Source: Bacteroidales bacterium
Lineage (GTDB): Bacteria; Bacteroidota; Bacteroidia; Bacteroidales; UBA932
Direction of reading: 5' to 3'
Length of the DNA stretch: 64,000 nucleotides
NCBI GenBank assembly: GCA_017961175.1
Contig: JAGCXV010000041.1
Span: 1 to 64,000 of the forward strand
Below the pieces are notes generated by a model, which had not been told where the DNA came from, made no database searches, and was given only the letters and a program-made list of their open reading frames with translations. Below are positions 1 to 7,272 of this stretch, one piece after another (within the stretch, counting starts at the first letter, position 1; every line of letters begins with the position of its first letter). The position numbers and the translations under genes are program-made.

Positions 1-354
1 AATGGACGGCAGCGAAGGCGTCCCTTCTGCAAGGTACGGAAACTCATCAAGGCAGAGGGTTATCCTTTCTGTCACACGATGATTTATGGCAGAGAGTAAC
101 GCCCGCCAATCTTTATACACTGCATCATCAAACCCTGGAATAACATGAGCCACCATACGGGACAGTTCCGCCATCTGGTTTACCGGATCAGTCCTATCTG
201 CCTCATAATAGATATCTTTCTCGCATAGCACTTTCCCAATCAGTGTCGATTTGCCGATTCTGCGCCGTCCCCGAATGATAACGAAATACGGAGAATCGCC
301 CTTCAGCAGCTGCTGAAGACGCACGATTTCTTTCTCTCTGCCAACGAATCTCAT
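1..354 (-). CDS. ATP-binding protein, archaeal-type ATPase (partial, N-terminal 118 residues)
   Basis: The gene starts at 354 and runs off the left edge, so only its N-terminus is visible. It begins MRFVGREKEI, the usual opening of archaeal-type AAA ATPases (PF01637-like, often with a C-terminal DUF234 nuclease-like domain). A Walker A motif GRRRIGKST lies near residues 29-37 and a Walker B stretch LCLDEFPYL near 100-108. Such proteins are common in Bacteroidota genomes, often several per genome; their role is not settled, and a defence or mobile-element link is only a suggestion from the family. A well-formed promoter lies just upstream. The C-terminal half that would confirm the subfamily lies outside the window. 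Confidence 0.85.
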   Translation of the reverse strand, partial: MRFVGREKEIVRLQQLLKGDSPYFVIIRGRRRIGKSTLIGKVLCEKDIYYEADRTDPVNQMAELSRMVAHVIPGFDDAVYKDWRALLSAINHRVTERITLCLDEFPYLAEGTPSLPSI

Positions 355-376
355 CTCTGTTAATTATTATGCCTTA

Positions 377-408
377 CAAACATAATGTTTATTGGGCATA
401 ATTCCAAA
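377..408 (-). promoter_or_regulatory. Promoter of the ATPase gene
   Basis: Read on the minus strand, TTTG (405-408) is followed after exactly 20 nt by TATGTTTG (377-384), matching the Bacteroidota consensus TTTG-N19/20-TAnnTTTG. The start codon follows about 22 nt later. Confidence 0.7.
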
Positions 409-559
409 TAATTCGACAAATAATTCTATACACGATGTCGATGTAGGGCTTCATCTCGATGGTGGAGCTTTTCAGACCCACGAAGTATAGGAAAGCAATA
501 TCTGCAAAAACGAGTGCGGAACACATCGTTGAATAAAGAAGCGCAAAGGTAATCCTGTA

Positions 560-601
560 AAAAATACGGCTCAATTCCCCGCGGAGTTGAGCCGTATTTT
601 T
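560..601. terminator. Intrinsic terminator, bidirectional hairpin
   Basis: A perfect 15-bp inverted repeat (560-574 with 587-601) encloses a GC-rich loop and is flanked by A and T tracts on both sides. It lies 18 bp beyond the stop codon of the outer-membrane protein gene at 619 and should end the leftward two-gene transcript. The rest of the 355-618 gap holds only the ATPase promoter. Confidence 0.85.
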
Positions 602-618
602 TTAATCAGACCGCTCTG

Positions 619-1167
619 TTAGAAGGCATAAGCCAGACCAACAGTGAATGCGTTTCTGTGGTTCTTGACATCTGTATCAGCAGCCTTGAGAACGCCCCAG
701 TCATATCCAGCCCTAACCTCGAAATGCTTAGCGAACCTTACACCGGCCATTGCGCCGAGCTGAAGGTCAAAACGCTTGAAAGCACCATCCTCGAAAGGAT
801 CGTCAGAACCTCCCACTCCACATACTACGCTAGGACCTGCTCCCACAAAGATGGTAGCAGCGTCTGCTACTTCAAATGAGTAGTTTACGTGAACAGGAAC
901 CCTGAAGTAGTATATATCTGTAGATATCTCGTGAGCCTTGAACTTGATGTAATCGAAAAGAAGACCAGGTTCAATTGAAAGTCCTATATCGCTGATAGGA
1001 GCCTCATAAAGACCGCCAACATAGAAACCGTTGCCGTCATAAGAAGCAGTAAGATGACTCTCGCTGAATGAAATTTTGCTGTGCAGGTAACCAGCGTTAA
1101 CCTTAAACTGGGCGGAAGCGCTGTAACCGATAAATAACAGCGCCGCTAAAACCAAAAGTTTTTTCAT
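619..1167 (-). CDS. Outer-membrane beta-barrel protein, 182 aa
   Basis: A signal peptide (residues 1-19, ending SASA) is followed by a short chain of alternating amphipathic strands, and the protein ends in Phe (LAYAF), as outer-membrane barrels usually do. Size and pattern fit the small OmpW/PF13568-like barrel family of Bacteroidota; substrate or function cannot be told. I chose the ATG at 1167 because the signal peptide starts there; an upstream in-frame extension is antisense to the neighbour's 3' end. It sits 11 bp downstream of the GlsB-like gene and is probably co-transcribed with it, ending at the hairpin at 560-601. Confidence 0.8.
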   Translation of the reverse strand: MKKLLVLAALLFIGYSASAQFKVNAGYLHSKISFSESHLTASYDGNGFYVGGLYEAPISDIGLSIEPGLLFDYIKFKAHEISTDIYYFRVPVHVNYSFEVADAATIFVGAGPSVVCGVGGSDDPFEDGAFKRFDLQLGAMAGVRFAKHFEVRAGYDWGVLKAADTDVKNHRNAFTVGLAYAF

Positions 1168-1178
1168 TGGGCGTTGAA

Positions 1179-1436
1179 CTATTTGAAAGCCTTCTTGATT
1201 ACATTCCAGATGGCCAGGAGGATTACAGCACCAATAACAGCGCTGACAATCTGTCCGTACCACTGAGCCCAGAACGGGCTGGTGGCGCCAAGTTTGCCAA
1301 GAAGCCAGCCGCCAACGAAACCGCCGGCAAGACCGATAAGAATGTTCCAGATAAGACCGCCTTTGTCTTTAACTACGAAGAAGCCGGCAAGCCAGCCAGC
1401 AACTGCTCCGATGAGCAATGTGATAATGATGTTCAT
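1179..1436 (-). CDS. GlsB/YeaQ/YmgE family (transglycosylase-associated) membrane protein
   Basis: 85 residues made almost entirely of three hydrophobic, glycine-rich segments, with the GLIWNILIGLAGGFVGGW pattern characteristic of this small inner-membrane family. Members are linked to general stress responses in several bacteria, but the molecular activity is unknown. The length is normal for the family. It is the first gene of a short leftward operon with the 182-aa barrel protein; a TATATTTG promoter element lies 27 nt upstream at 1464-1471. Confidence 0.88.
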   Translation of the reverse strand: MNIIITLLIGAVAGWLAGFFVVKDKGGLIWNILIGLAGGFVGGWLLGKLGATSPFWAQWYGQIVSAVIGAVILLAIWNVIKKAFK

Positions 1437-1463
1437 GGTACTAGTTTTTTAAATCGTGATAAA

Positions 1464-1471
1464 CAAATATA
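1464..1471 (-). promoter_or_regulatory. -7 element TATATTTG for the GlsB-like gene
   Basis: A perfect TAnnTTTG element on the minus strand, 27 nt before the start codon. No clear -33 TTTG is seen at the expected distance. Confidence 0.5.
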
Positions 1472-1525
1472 CGGAATTTTTCCGTCTGTTCCTATTCTTT
1501 CGCGCAAAGCAGAAAAATGATTAAA

Positions 1526-1557
1526 TTTGTTCTGTTCAGTTTTAGACTTTATTGTTG
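1526..1557 (+). promoter_or_regulatory. Promoter of the S37 peptidase operon
   Basis: TTTG (1526-1529), exactly 20 nt spacing, then TATTGTTG (1550-1557), one mismatch from TAnnTTTG. The start codon follows 18 nt later. Confidence 0.65.
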
Positions 1558-1575
1558 CGATAAAAACCATTTGAA

Positions 1576-3018
1576 ATGAAAATAAAAACTTTGAGAAAAG
1601 CTTTTGCTGTGGCTTTTGCCTCAGCGATGATGCTGCTTGTGTTCAGCGGGAGCGCATTTGCCCAGAATGAGGACAGCCTGAGGTATCTGGCGGGGCCGAG
1701 ATTTGCATCCTCAAATGTGGATTCCCTTGTGCTGGAAGACTTTGACTGGTGCAACAGGTATGTGATGCCGGACCAGCAGTGGGCAAGATTTACGGACATA
1801 GAGAGAATTCCTGTGGCAAAGCAGCTGCAGGGCCATCTGAAGGCTAAATACAAGATGTTCATCACCCAGCCGATAGACCACAAGCATCCCGAGAAAGGGC
1901 TGTTCAAGCAAAGGGTTATAGTGGGCTTTGCAAACTTCAAGGCCCCTACTGTTATCATCACGGAAGGATATACGGCAAAATACGGGGCAAACCCGAGGTA
2001 TGACGAAGAGGTAGCTTACCTGTTGCAGTGCAACTTCGTGCTGGTGGAGCACAGGTATTTCAACGAAAGCGTGCCGTTCATGCAAGATGATTCCACCATC
2101 ACCTGGGACAAACTCAACTGGGACTATATGACCGCAGAGCAGGAAGCCGCAGACCTGCACGAGGTAAGAAAAGCGCTTTCTCATATCTTCTACGGCAAAT
2201 GGATTGCAACGGGCATCAGCAAAGGCGGCCAGAACTGCATGTGCTACACAATGTTTTATCCTAAGGACGTGGACGTGTCCGTTCCGTATGTGGGACCGGT
2301 TGCAAGAGCCCAGGAAGACGGAAGGCACGAGCCTTTCCTCAGAGATTCCACCGGAACCGCGGAAGACAGGGCCATCATCTACAACTTCCAGCTGGAGATA
2401 CTCAAGAGAAGGGATGTTATGGAACAGAAGCTCGCCGACTGGAGCGAAAAGAGCAAGATATCTTACAACATCACCATACCGGAAGTGCTGGACTACTGCG
2501 TGCTGGAGTTCCCGTTCGCCTTCTGGCAGTGGGGAAGGAAGACTTCCACCATCCCGGCAACCACAGAAACAGACGACGTGCTGTTCAAGTACTTTGTGGA
2601 TGCGGTCGGGCCTGACTACTTCCAGAGCTGGGACGACAACGCACCGTTCTTCGTTCAGGCCGCCAAGGAACTCGGCTACTACGGATATGACACCAAGCCG
2701 TTCAAGGGCCTGCTGAAGATTAAGTCCGCAAAGGGATATCTGAGGAAGATCTTCCTGCCGGGCGGAAAGAAGTTCAAGTTCGACAAGACTCTCTACAAGA
2801 ACCTCACGAACTTTGTAGCAACTACGGACAACAAGATGATGTTCATCTACGGAGAGTGGGACCCTTGGTCTTCCGTAAGGCCTAACAGTCCGGGCCACGA
2901 CAACATAAAGTTCTACATCGCTCCAGGCGGAAGCCACAGGGCAAGAATCTCCAATCTTCCTCCGGACATGAAAGAGGAAGCTGTCAAGACCCTGAAAGAA
3001 TGGCTGGGAATGAAATAA
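1576..3018 (+). CDS. Secreted S37-family (PS-10) serine peptidase
   Basis: An alpha/beta-hydrolase-type exopeptidase; S37 enzymes (tripeptidyl aminopeptidases, PS-10) release tri- or dipeptides from protein N-termini. The signal peptide spans residues 1-29 (ending SAFA), so it acts in the periplasm or at the surface. The EHRYFNES block (about 159-166), the nucleophile elbow GISKGGQ with Ser215, a late Asp in YGEWDPWSS and the terminal His in GGSHRARI give a complete Ser-Asp-His set. The length of 480 aa is typical. It is the first gene of a three-gene operon; its last codons overlap the start of the next gene by 19 bp. Confidence 0.88.
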   Translation: MKIKTLRKAFAVAFASAMMLLVFSGSAFAQNEDSLRYLAGPRFASSNVDSLVLEDFDWCNRYVMPDQQWARFTDIERIPVAKQLQGHLKAKYKMFITQPIDHKHPEKGLFKQRVIVGFANFKAPTVIITEGYTAKYGANPRYDEEVAYLLQCNFVLVEHRYFNESVPFMQDDSTITWDKLNWDYMTAEQEAADLHEVRKALSHIFYGKWIATGISKGGQNCMCYTMFYPKDVDVSVPYVGPVARAQEDGRHEPFLRDSTGTAEDRAIIYNFQLEILKRRDVMEQKLADWSEKSKISYNITIPEVLDYCVLEFPFAFWQWGRKTSTIPATTETDDVLFKYFVDAVGPDYFQSWDDNAPFFVQAAKELGYYGYDTKPFKGLLKIKSAKGYLRKIFLPGGKKFKFDKTLYKNLTNFVATTDNKMMFIYGEWDPWSSVRPNSPGHDNIKFYIAPGGSHRARISNLPPDMKEEAVKTLKEWLGMK

Positions 3019-3905
3019 TATTCAAAGACATAGAACTCTCTGATTCGGCTTGGATCAGGGAGCTCTTTTCTGTCCCCGGGTTCAACTCGGAAGACTACAA
3101 TTTTACATATCAGTTTCTCTGGAAGAACACGTTCAAGAGCAAGGTTGCCAGGATCGGAGACCTTGTTCTGGTGCAGTACAACATGGGTATTGGACGGAGC
3201 TACCTGATGCCTGTCGGAAAGGCGGACGACTGGCAGATCGCAGACCTGATTTCCTCCCTGCTCAAGGAAGAAAAGAAAGTGGTTTTCTACGGAGTGCTGC
3301 CATCCCAGCTGGAAATCCTCGAAAGGCACTTCGGCGGAAAGTTCACCGCTGAACTTTTCCGTATGGGAGCGGACTACATCTACGATGCGGAAAACCTCAA
3401 GACTCTCCGCGGAAAGAAATACCAGAGCAAGCGCAACTTTGCAAACGGCTTCCGCAAAAACTACAACTGGACATTTGAACCTATAACTGAAGAAAACGTT
3501 CCTGAATGCCTTGAGATGAACGACGAATGGTGCCGCCGCGGAGGCTGCAACGGAGACTTCTGGAAAAGCAACGAGTTCTGCGCCACCAGGGTTGCCCTGA
3601 ACAACATCAAGGCCCTCGGACTGGACGGAGCCCTACTCAGGGTTGATGGAAAGGTAGTGGCGTTTACAATCGGAGAACCGGCAAGTTCCAACACCCTTAT
3701 CGTACATATTGAAAAGGCCCTGACGGAATATCGCGGAGCCTACCAGGCAATGAGCCAGGAATTCCTGAATCACATAGCTCAGAAATTTGAATTCACCCTG
3801 GTAAACCGAGAAGACGACTCGGGAGACGAAAACCTCCGCAAGGCAAAACTGGAATATCATCCGGTGGAAATCAAAGAAAAATACTTGGTAACAATAGAAC
3901 TATGA
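3000..3905 (+). CDS. DUF2156 protein (phosphatidylglycerol lysyltransferase C-terminal-like)
   Basis: 301 residues resembling the DUF2156/LPG-synthase C-terminal family, a double GNAT fold that in MprF transfers aminoacyl groups to lipids. Visible family features are NDEWCRRRG-like and FTIGEP stretches and the closing VNREDDSGDENLRKAK block, close to the VNQEQDLGIPGLRKAK type of these proteins. There is no membrane segment, so any substrate is reached from the cytoplasm. The start at 3000 lies inside the S37 gene and the stop overlaps the next ATG by 4 bp, so translation of all three genes is probably coupled. The biochemical role is unproven. Confidence 0.82.
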   Translation: MAGNEIIFKDIELSDSAWIRELFSVPGFNSEDYNFTYQFLWKNTFKSKVARIGDLVLVQYNMGIGRSYLMPVGKADDWQIADLISSLLKEEKKVVFYGVLPSQLEILERHFGGKFTAELFRMGADYIYDAENLKTLRGKKYQSKRNFANGFRKNYNWTFEPITEENVPECLEMNDEWCRRGGCNGDFWKSNEFCATRVALNNIKALGLDGALLRVDGKVVAFTIGEPASSNTLIVHIEKALTEYRGAYQAMSQEFLNHIAQKFEFTLVNREDDSGDENLRKAKLEYHPVEIKEKYLVTIEL

Positions 3906-4822
3906 AAAGACTGTTGCCCGTGGCCCTGGCCGCACTGCTTATGATGCCGCAACCGGCTATCTGCCAGAAGAAAGCGAAGATTGACAAACGCGCGGGATAT
4001 ATGGAAGTGCCCTACTTCCAGAATCACGATCGCGGAGAAAGGGCCCTTGACGGACACGGCTATATCCAGAAGGTGCAGGACATGGGATTCTGGGAAATGG
4101 AGGAAGAAACCATCAAGGAAATCCTGTCCGGCAACGTGCCTTCTGCGCTGAAAAAATTCAGGAAAATAAAGTATACTGTCGTCCTCGGCAACGGCGCAAA
4201 GCACAAGGTGGAAATGTGGGTGCTCCCCGACTATCTTGCGGTGGGTAACGACAAGGACTTTGTGCGTATGCCGATGGGACCTCTGGGAGCGCAGAGGGTG
4301 GCTGATGCACTGTACTGCTCACTTCCGACAACTTTCCTTGTGGACAGGATTGATGAAGTGGCAGAAGGCCGGATAGAAATCTTCCCGTTCCGCCCGGTTG
4401 AGGACAGGAACATGAAGCCGCTATGCTTTGAGGACAGCAACAATGCCATCAACGCCCTGATGAGGGCAAAAGGGCTCCATTACGGGCAGTTTGTCTCCGG
4501 ACTGAAGAAAGATGTCGTTCTGACCACAAGACTCGAAAACGAGCCCGGTTTTCAGCGTCACGTGGCAATCTACGGATGGCATCATCCGGACGGCCATCCT
4601 CAGCAGCCGCTGTTCATCCGCCACGGCAACTTCTACTCAGACTACAGCCACGGAATAAGGCTCATCTACCGCACCATCAAGATAGACGGCAGGGAATACG
4701 ATCTGCGCGCCGTACTGGAAGACCCGGAAATGTTCCGAATCGTAAGTTCAGAACCCGTACCGTTCAAACGAGCCTCCTACGACTGGCAAAAACCGTGGAT
4801 CTTCAAAAGCCAACGCCCCTAA
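3902..4822 (+). CDS. Secreted protein of unknown function, 306 aa
   Basis: I do not recognise the family. A clear signal peptide (residues 1-21, ending AIC-Q) is followed by a single soluble domain. Conspicuous blocks are GPLGAQRVADAL near 120-131, the stretch YGWHHPDGHPQQP and the stretch YSDYSHGIRLI, rich in His and Asp as in hydrolases or metal sites, but no standard catalytic signature is evident. The ATGA overlap with the DUF2156 gene places it firmly in the S37 peptidase operon, so a role in envelope or extracellular substrate processing is plausible but inferred. Confidence 0.7.
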   Translation: MKRLLPVALAALLMMPQPAICQKKAKIDKRAGYMEVPYFQNHDRGERALDGHGYIQKVQDMGFWEMEEETIKEILSGNVPSALKKFRKIKYTVVLGNGAKHKVEMWVLPDYLAVGNDKDFVRMPMGPLGAQRVADALYCSLPTTFLVDRIDEVAEGRIEIFPFRPVEDRNMKPLCFEDSNNAINALMRAKGLHYGQFVSGLKKDVVLTTRLENEPGFQRHVAIYGWHHPDGHPQQPLFIRHGNFYSDYSHGIRLIYRTIKIDGREYDLRAVLEDPEMFRIVSSEPVPFKRASYDWQKPWIFKSQRP

Positions 4823-4852
4823 AATGTTCCTGCTCTACTGTTTTTCGGGTAG

Positions 4853-4977
4853 CCCGGGCGATGGTGCCTTGTAACAGATTGACCCTTAGGTATATAGAAA
4901 ATAACCGTATTGCGGGAAATACGGTTATTTTGCATAGTTCTGTGTTTCAATAACTTACAAAGCACCATCGCCCCGGG
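4853..4977. repeat. Nested inverted-repeat element between convergent genes
   Basis: Outer arms at 4853-4874 and 4955-4977 are near-perfect inverted copies (about 22 nt, with one base indel and one mismatch). Between them lies a perfect 14-bp hairpin (4898-4911 with 4918-4931). The element fills most of the 164-bp gap between two convergent operons. It could be a composite terminator or a miniature mobile/REP-like element. Confidence 0.6.
4898..4931. terminator. Bidirectional intrinsic terminator hairpin
   Basis: A perfect 14-bp stem with a short loop whose outer ends are A4 on one side and T4 on the other, lying between convergent stop codons at 4822 and 4987. It is suited to end both the S37 operon and the protease operon. 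Confidence 0.7.
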
Positions 4978-4986
4978 GTTTCGTTC

Positions 4987-7260
4987 TTACTTCAGGCGGT
5001 TGATGGTCTGGGTGATCTCAGCAAGGAGCTCTGGCTCGAGGTCAGGGTTCTCTGCGAGGATCTTCTGGCAGCCATCGATGATTTCCTGCCTGCGGTAAGA
5101 GTAGATGTACCATCCGAGGGCCTCCGCCATGTTGAGGCGGATCTCAAGAGCGTTGTCCTTGTCGGTGAGCAACTGCAGGAACTCAGGAACTGCCTCGTGG
5201 AGGTTGTAGTTCCTGGTGTTTCTGATATCGGAGACGCGCTCCTTGTCCTTGCCGTTCTTGTCAAGGATGGAAGCTACGGACTTCGCATATCTTTTGGCGC
5301 TCCTGTCAATGGCTGTTTCAACCTCCTTTTCAACCTCAGCGTTGTCGAGGTAAGTCATCGTAGGCTTAACCTTGTCAAACGCTTCCTTAAGGGCCTTGTG
5401 GTTGATGTTGAAGAAGTTGGTGGAGATGTTGTAGTTCACTCTCTTTGCCTCAGGGTAGTTTACGAATACATCCATCATGGTTTCAAACATGCGTGGATCT
5501 CCGTTCCTTCCGCAAAGGTCTGCGGCACGCCTTCTGACAACTTCATAGCGGTCTTTGAGTCCGAGCTTGAGGGCCTCGACGAAGGTGTCGTTGTCCATCC
5601 TGCTGAGCAGGGTGAGGCACTCCATCCTGACGGTTCCGAACTTGGAATCCTTCATCTTCTGGAGGATCTCTCCGGAAGAGATCTGGTTGAGGTCTCTGAG
5701 CATACGCAGAGCTACGTTCTGTACTGCCGGATATGGGCTGTCCAGACGGGCCCTCCAGTAAGCGCCATCAGTGCGGTGTGCTGCAATCTCGCCCTTGAAG
5801 TCGAAGTCCGCTCCGCTGTTGAAGTGGAAGGTCGGATCACCGATCAGGTGGCCTTCCAGAGTTGCGACAAGGCGGTTGTATTCACCTATTCTCGCACCCA
5901 GGGAGATGATACCCACACACTCGTAGGTCCACTTGTCCTGAAGCACGTTGACGGTGTTGCCCTGGCAAACCACTGTTCTTCCGTTGCCGAAGATGTAGTA
6001 GCCGCTGATGTTGCCCTTGCGGTGGAAACTTCCGTTGTAGCAAGCGTTGAACATCACGAAGTAAGGCTGAGGGTTGAAGCCCTCGAGGTCTTTAAGGTCG
6101 ATGATGATGAGCCTTCTGTCCTCCTTGGCCTTCTCGTTGGCAGCTTTCCTTTCCTCAGGGGTCAGGTTCTGGGTCTTCCACCAGTCCTCGAAGAACTTAG
6201 GGGTTACGTGGAAGTCTGTGCAGAGGGTATCGATGAGCCTCTTTGCATAGGCGTTGGCATCCTCGTCGCTCATTCCGGCCTTCTTCCTCTTGGCAACTTC
6301 CTTGGAAAGGATGTCGTATGGACCCGGATCCCATCCCCAGCCGTGACGGTATTTGTTCACGTAGTCCTGCGGAGTTTCCTGGGCAGGAAGCTCGGAGATG
6401 TGCTGCTTGTCGATACTGCCGTGCTCGTTGAAGAAGATAGCGTCCACCTCAGGCCTCTGAAGCTCGTCAAACAGACGGAACTTCATATAATCCTCGTGGC
6501 GGAAGTTGAGCTGCTTGAGGTTCCTTGAAGAGTTCTTGATGAACTGGAAGTTTTCCTCCAGGGTAACGCTCTCGTCCAGCCAGGTGATAAGGCAGTCGGA
6601 GTTGTAGCCGTGGCCGGCGAAGGTCACGATGTTGTCGAGATCCTCTACGGTCTTCTTGGCGTTTACAGCCTTCTCGAGGAAGAGTCCGATAGCCTCGTAC
6701 TTGTCTCCTCCAAGTTCTGCCGGATACTTGATCCTGGCGGAATAGTAGGTAGGATTCAGGTGCTGGGCGCAGTCGGTCTTCAGCTTGTAGTAGAAGAAGT
6801 CCGTGTCAACGCTGTCGCGGCCGAGATACTCGAAGTCCAGGTTGAGGTCATCGTAGAAGCGGTCGCTTCCAACGCTTGACTCGTTGCGGTCGAACTTGTC
6901 CTCGTCCATCTTGAAGGCCGTGGTCATGTGCTGGGCGTTGCGAACCATGGCAACAGGAATGTCGCCGATGAGCACTATTCCCTCAAAGTTCTTGGCCTTC
7001 TTGTAGAGTTTCTTGAGCTCTTCGCGGAGCTGCATTGGGTTCTCCCAGTCTCCTCTGAGGATGTAGGTCTTCAGACCATCGTCCTGCAGAGCGTCCCTGT
7101 AGGCATATACCTGAGCCTTGCAGGCCTCGTAAGTTCCGTTGTCAATGACAATCGCAAACGTATTGCCCTTCTTGGAAGTCGGCTTCTCAAGCTTGATGTT
7201 CTGGGCCGTTACCGTTGCCGCGAGGCAAACTGAAATAATTGCTAAAAGTATTCTTTTCAT
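4987..7260 (-). CDS. Gingipain-like C25 (clan CD) cysteine protease with HEAT-like tail, copy 1
   Basis: 757 residues with a signal peptide (1-19, ending VTA-Q). Residues about 30-485 show the C25/clan CD plan: LIGDIPVAMV (97-106), SDRFYDDL (132-139), the catalytic His-Gly in FFNEHGS (His280), the nucleophile in FNACYNG (Cys407), and the family-typical LIGDPTFHF near 472-480. A second His-Gly (AGHG, His217) is also present. Residues about 495-757 are paired helices resembling HEAT repeats. There is no type IX secretion C-terminal domain, so a periplasmic location is more likely than surface export. It is paralogous to the upstream gene, with 12 bp between them and a good AGGAGG ribosome site before its ATG. 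The substrate is unknown. Confidence 0.82.
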   Translation of the reverse strand: MKRILLAIISVCLAATVTAQNIKLEKPTSKKGNTFAIVIDNGTYEACKAQVYAYRDALQDDGLKTYILRGDWENPMQLREELKKLYKKAKNFEGIVLIGDIPVAMVRNAQHMTTAFKMDEDKFDRNESSVGSDRFYDDLNLDFEYLGRDSVDTDFFYYKLKTDCAQHLNPTYYSARIKYPAELGGDKYEAIGLFLEKAVNAKKTVEDLDNIVTFAGHGYNSDCLITWLDESVTLEENFQFIKNSSRNLKQLNFRHEDYMKFRLFDELQRPEVDAIFFNEHGSIDKQHISELPAQETPQDYVNKYRHGWGWDPGPYDILSKEVAKRKKAGMSDEDANAYAKRLIDTLCTDFHVTPKFFEDWWKTQNLTPEERKAANEKAKEDRRLIIIDLKDLEGFNPQPYFVMFNACYNGSFHRKGNISGYYIFGNGRTVVCQGNTVNVLQDKWTYECVGIISLGARIGEYNRLVATLEGHLIGDPTFHFNSGADFDFKGEIAAHRTDGAYWRARLDSPYPAVQNVALRMLRDLNQISSGEILQKMKDSKFGTVRMECLTLLSRMDNDTFVEALKLGLKDRYEVVRRRAADLCGRNGDPRMFETMMDVFVNYPEAKRVNYNISTNFFNINHKALKEAFDKVKPTMTYLDNAEVEKEVETAIDRSAKRYAKSVASILDKNGKDKERVSDIRNTRNYNLHEAVPEFLQLLTDKDNALEIRLNMAEALGWYIYSYRRQEIIDGCQKILAENPDLEPELLAEITQTINRLK

Positions 7261-7272
7261 ATCTGCCTCCTT

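Noticed and set aside
389..574. Possible 61-aa ORF on the minus strand
   Set aside because: It begins at a TTG inside the terminator hairpin, overlaps the ATPase promoter, and shows no family features.
1471..1485. Small hairpin ACGGAA-TTT-TTCCGT as terminator
   Set aside because: The stem is only six base pairs and lies inside the divergent promoter region of the GlsB-like gene, where no transcript needs to end.
1711..2937. 408-codon open frame antisense to the S37 peptidase
   Set aside because: The sense strand has a complete catalytic set and signal peptide; the antisense product is low-complexity Val/His/Leu-rich, as expected of a shadow frame.
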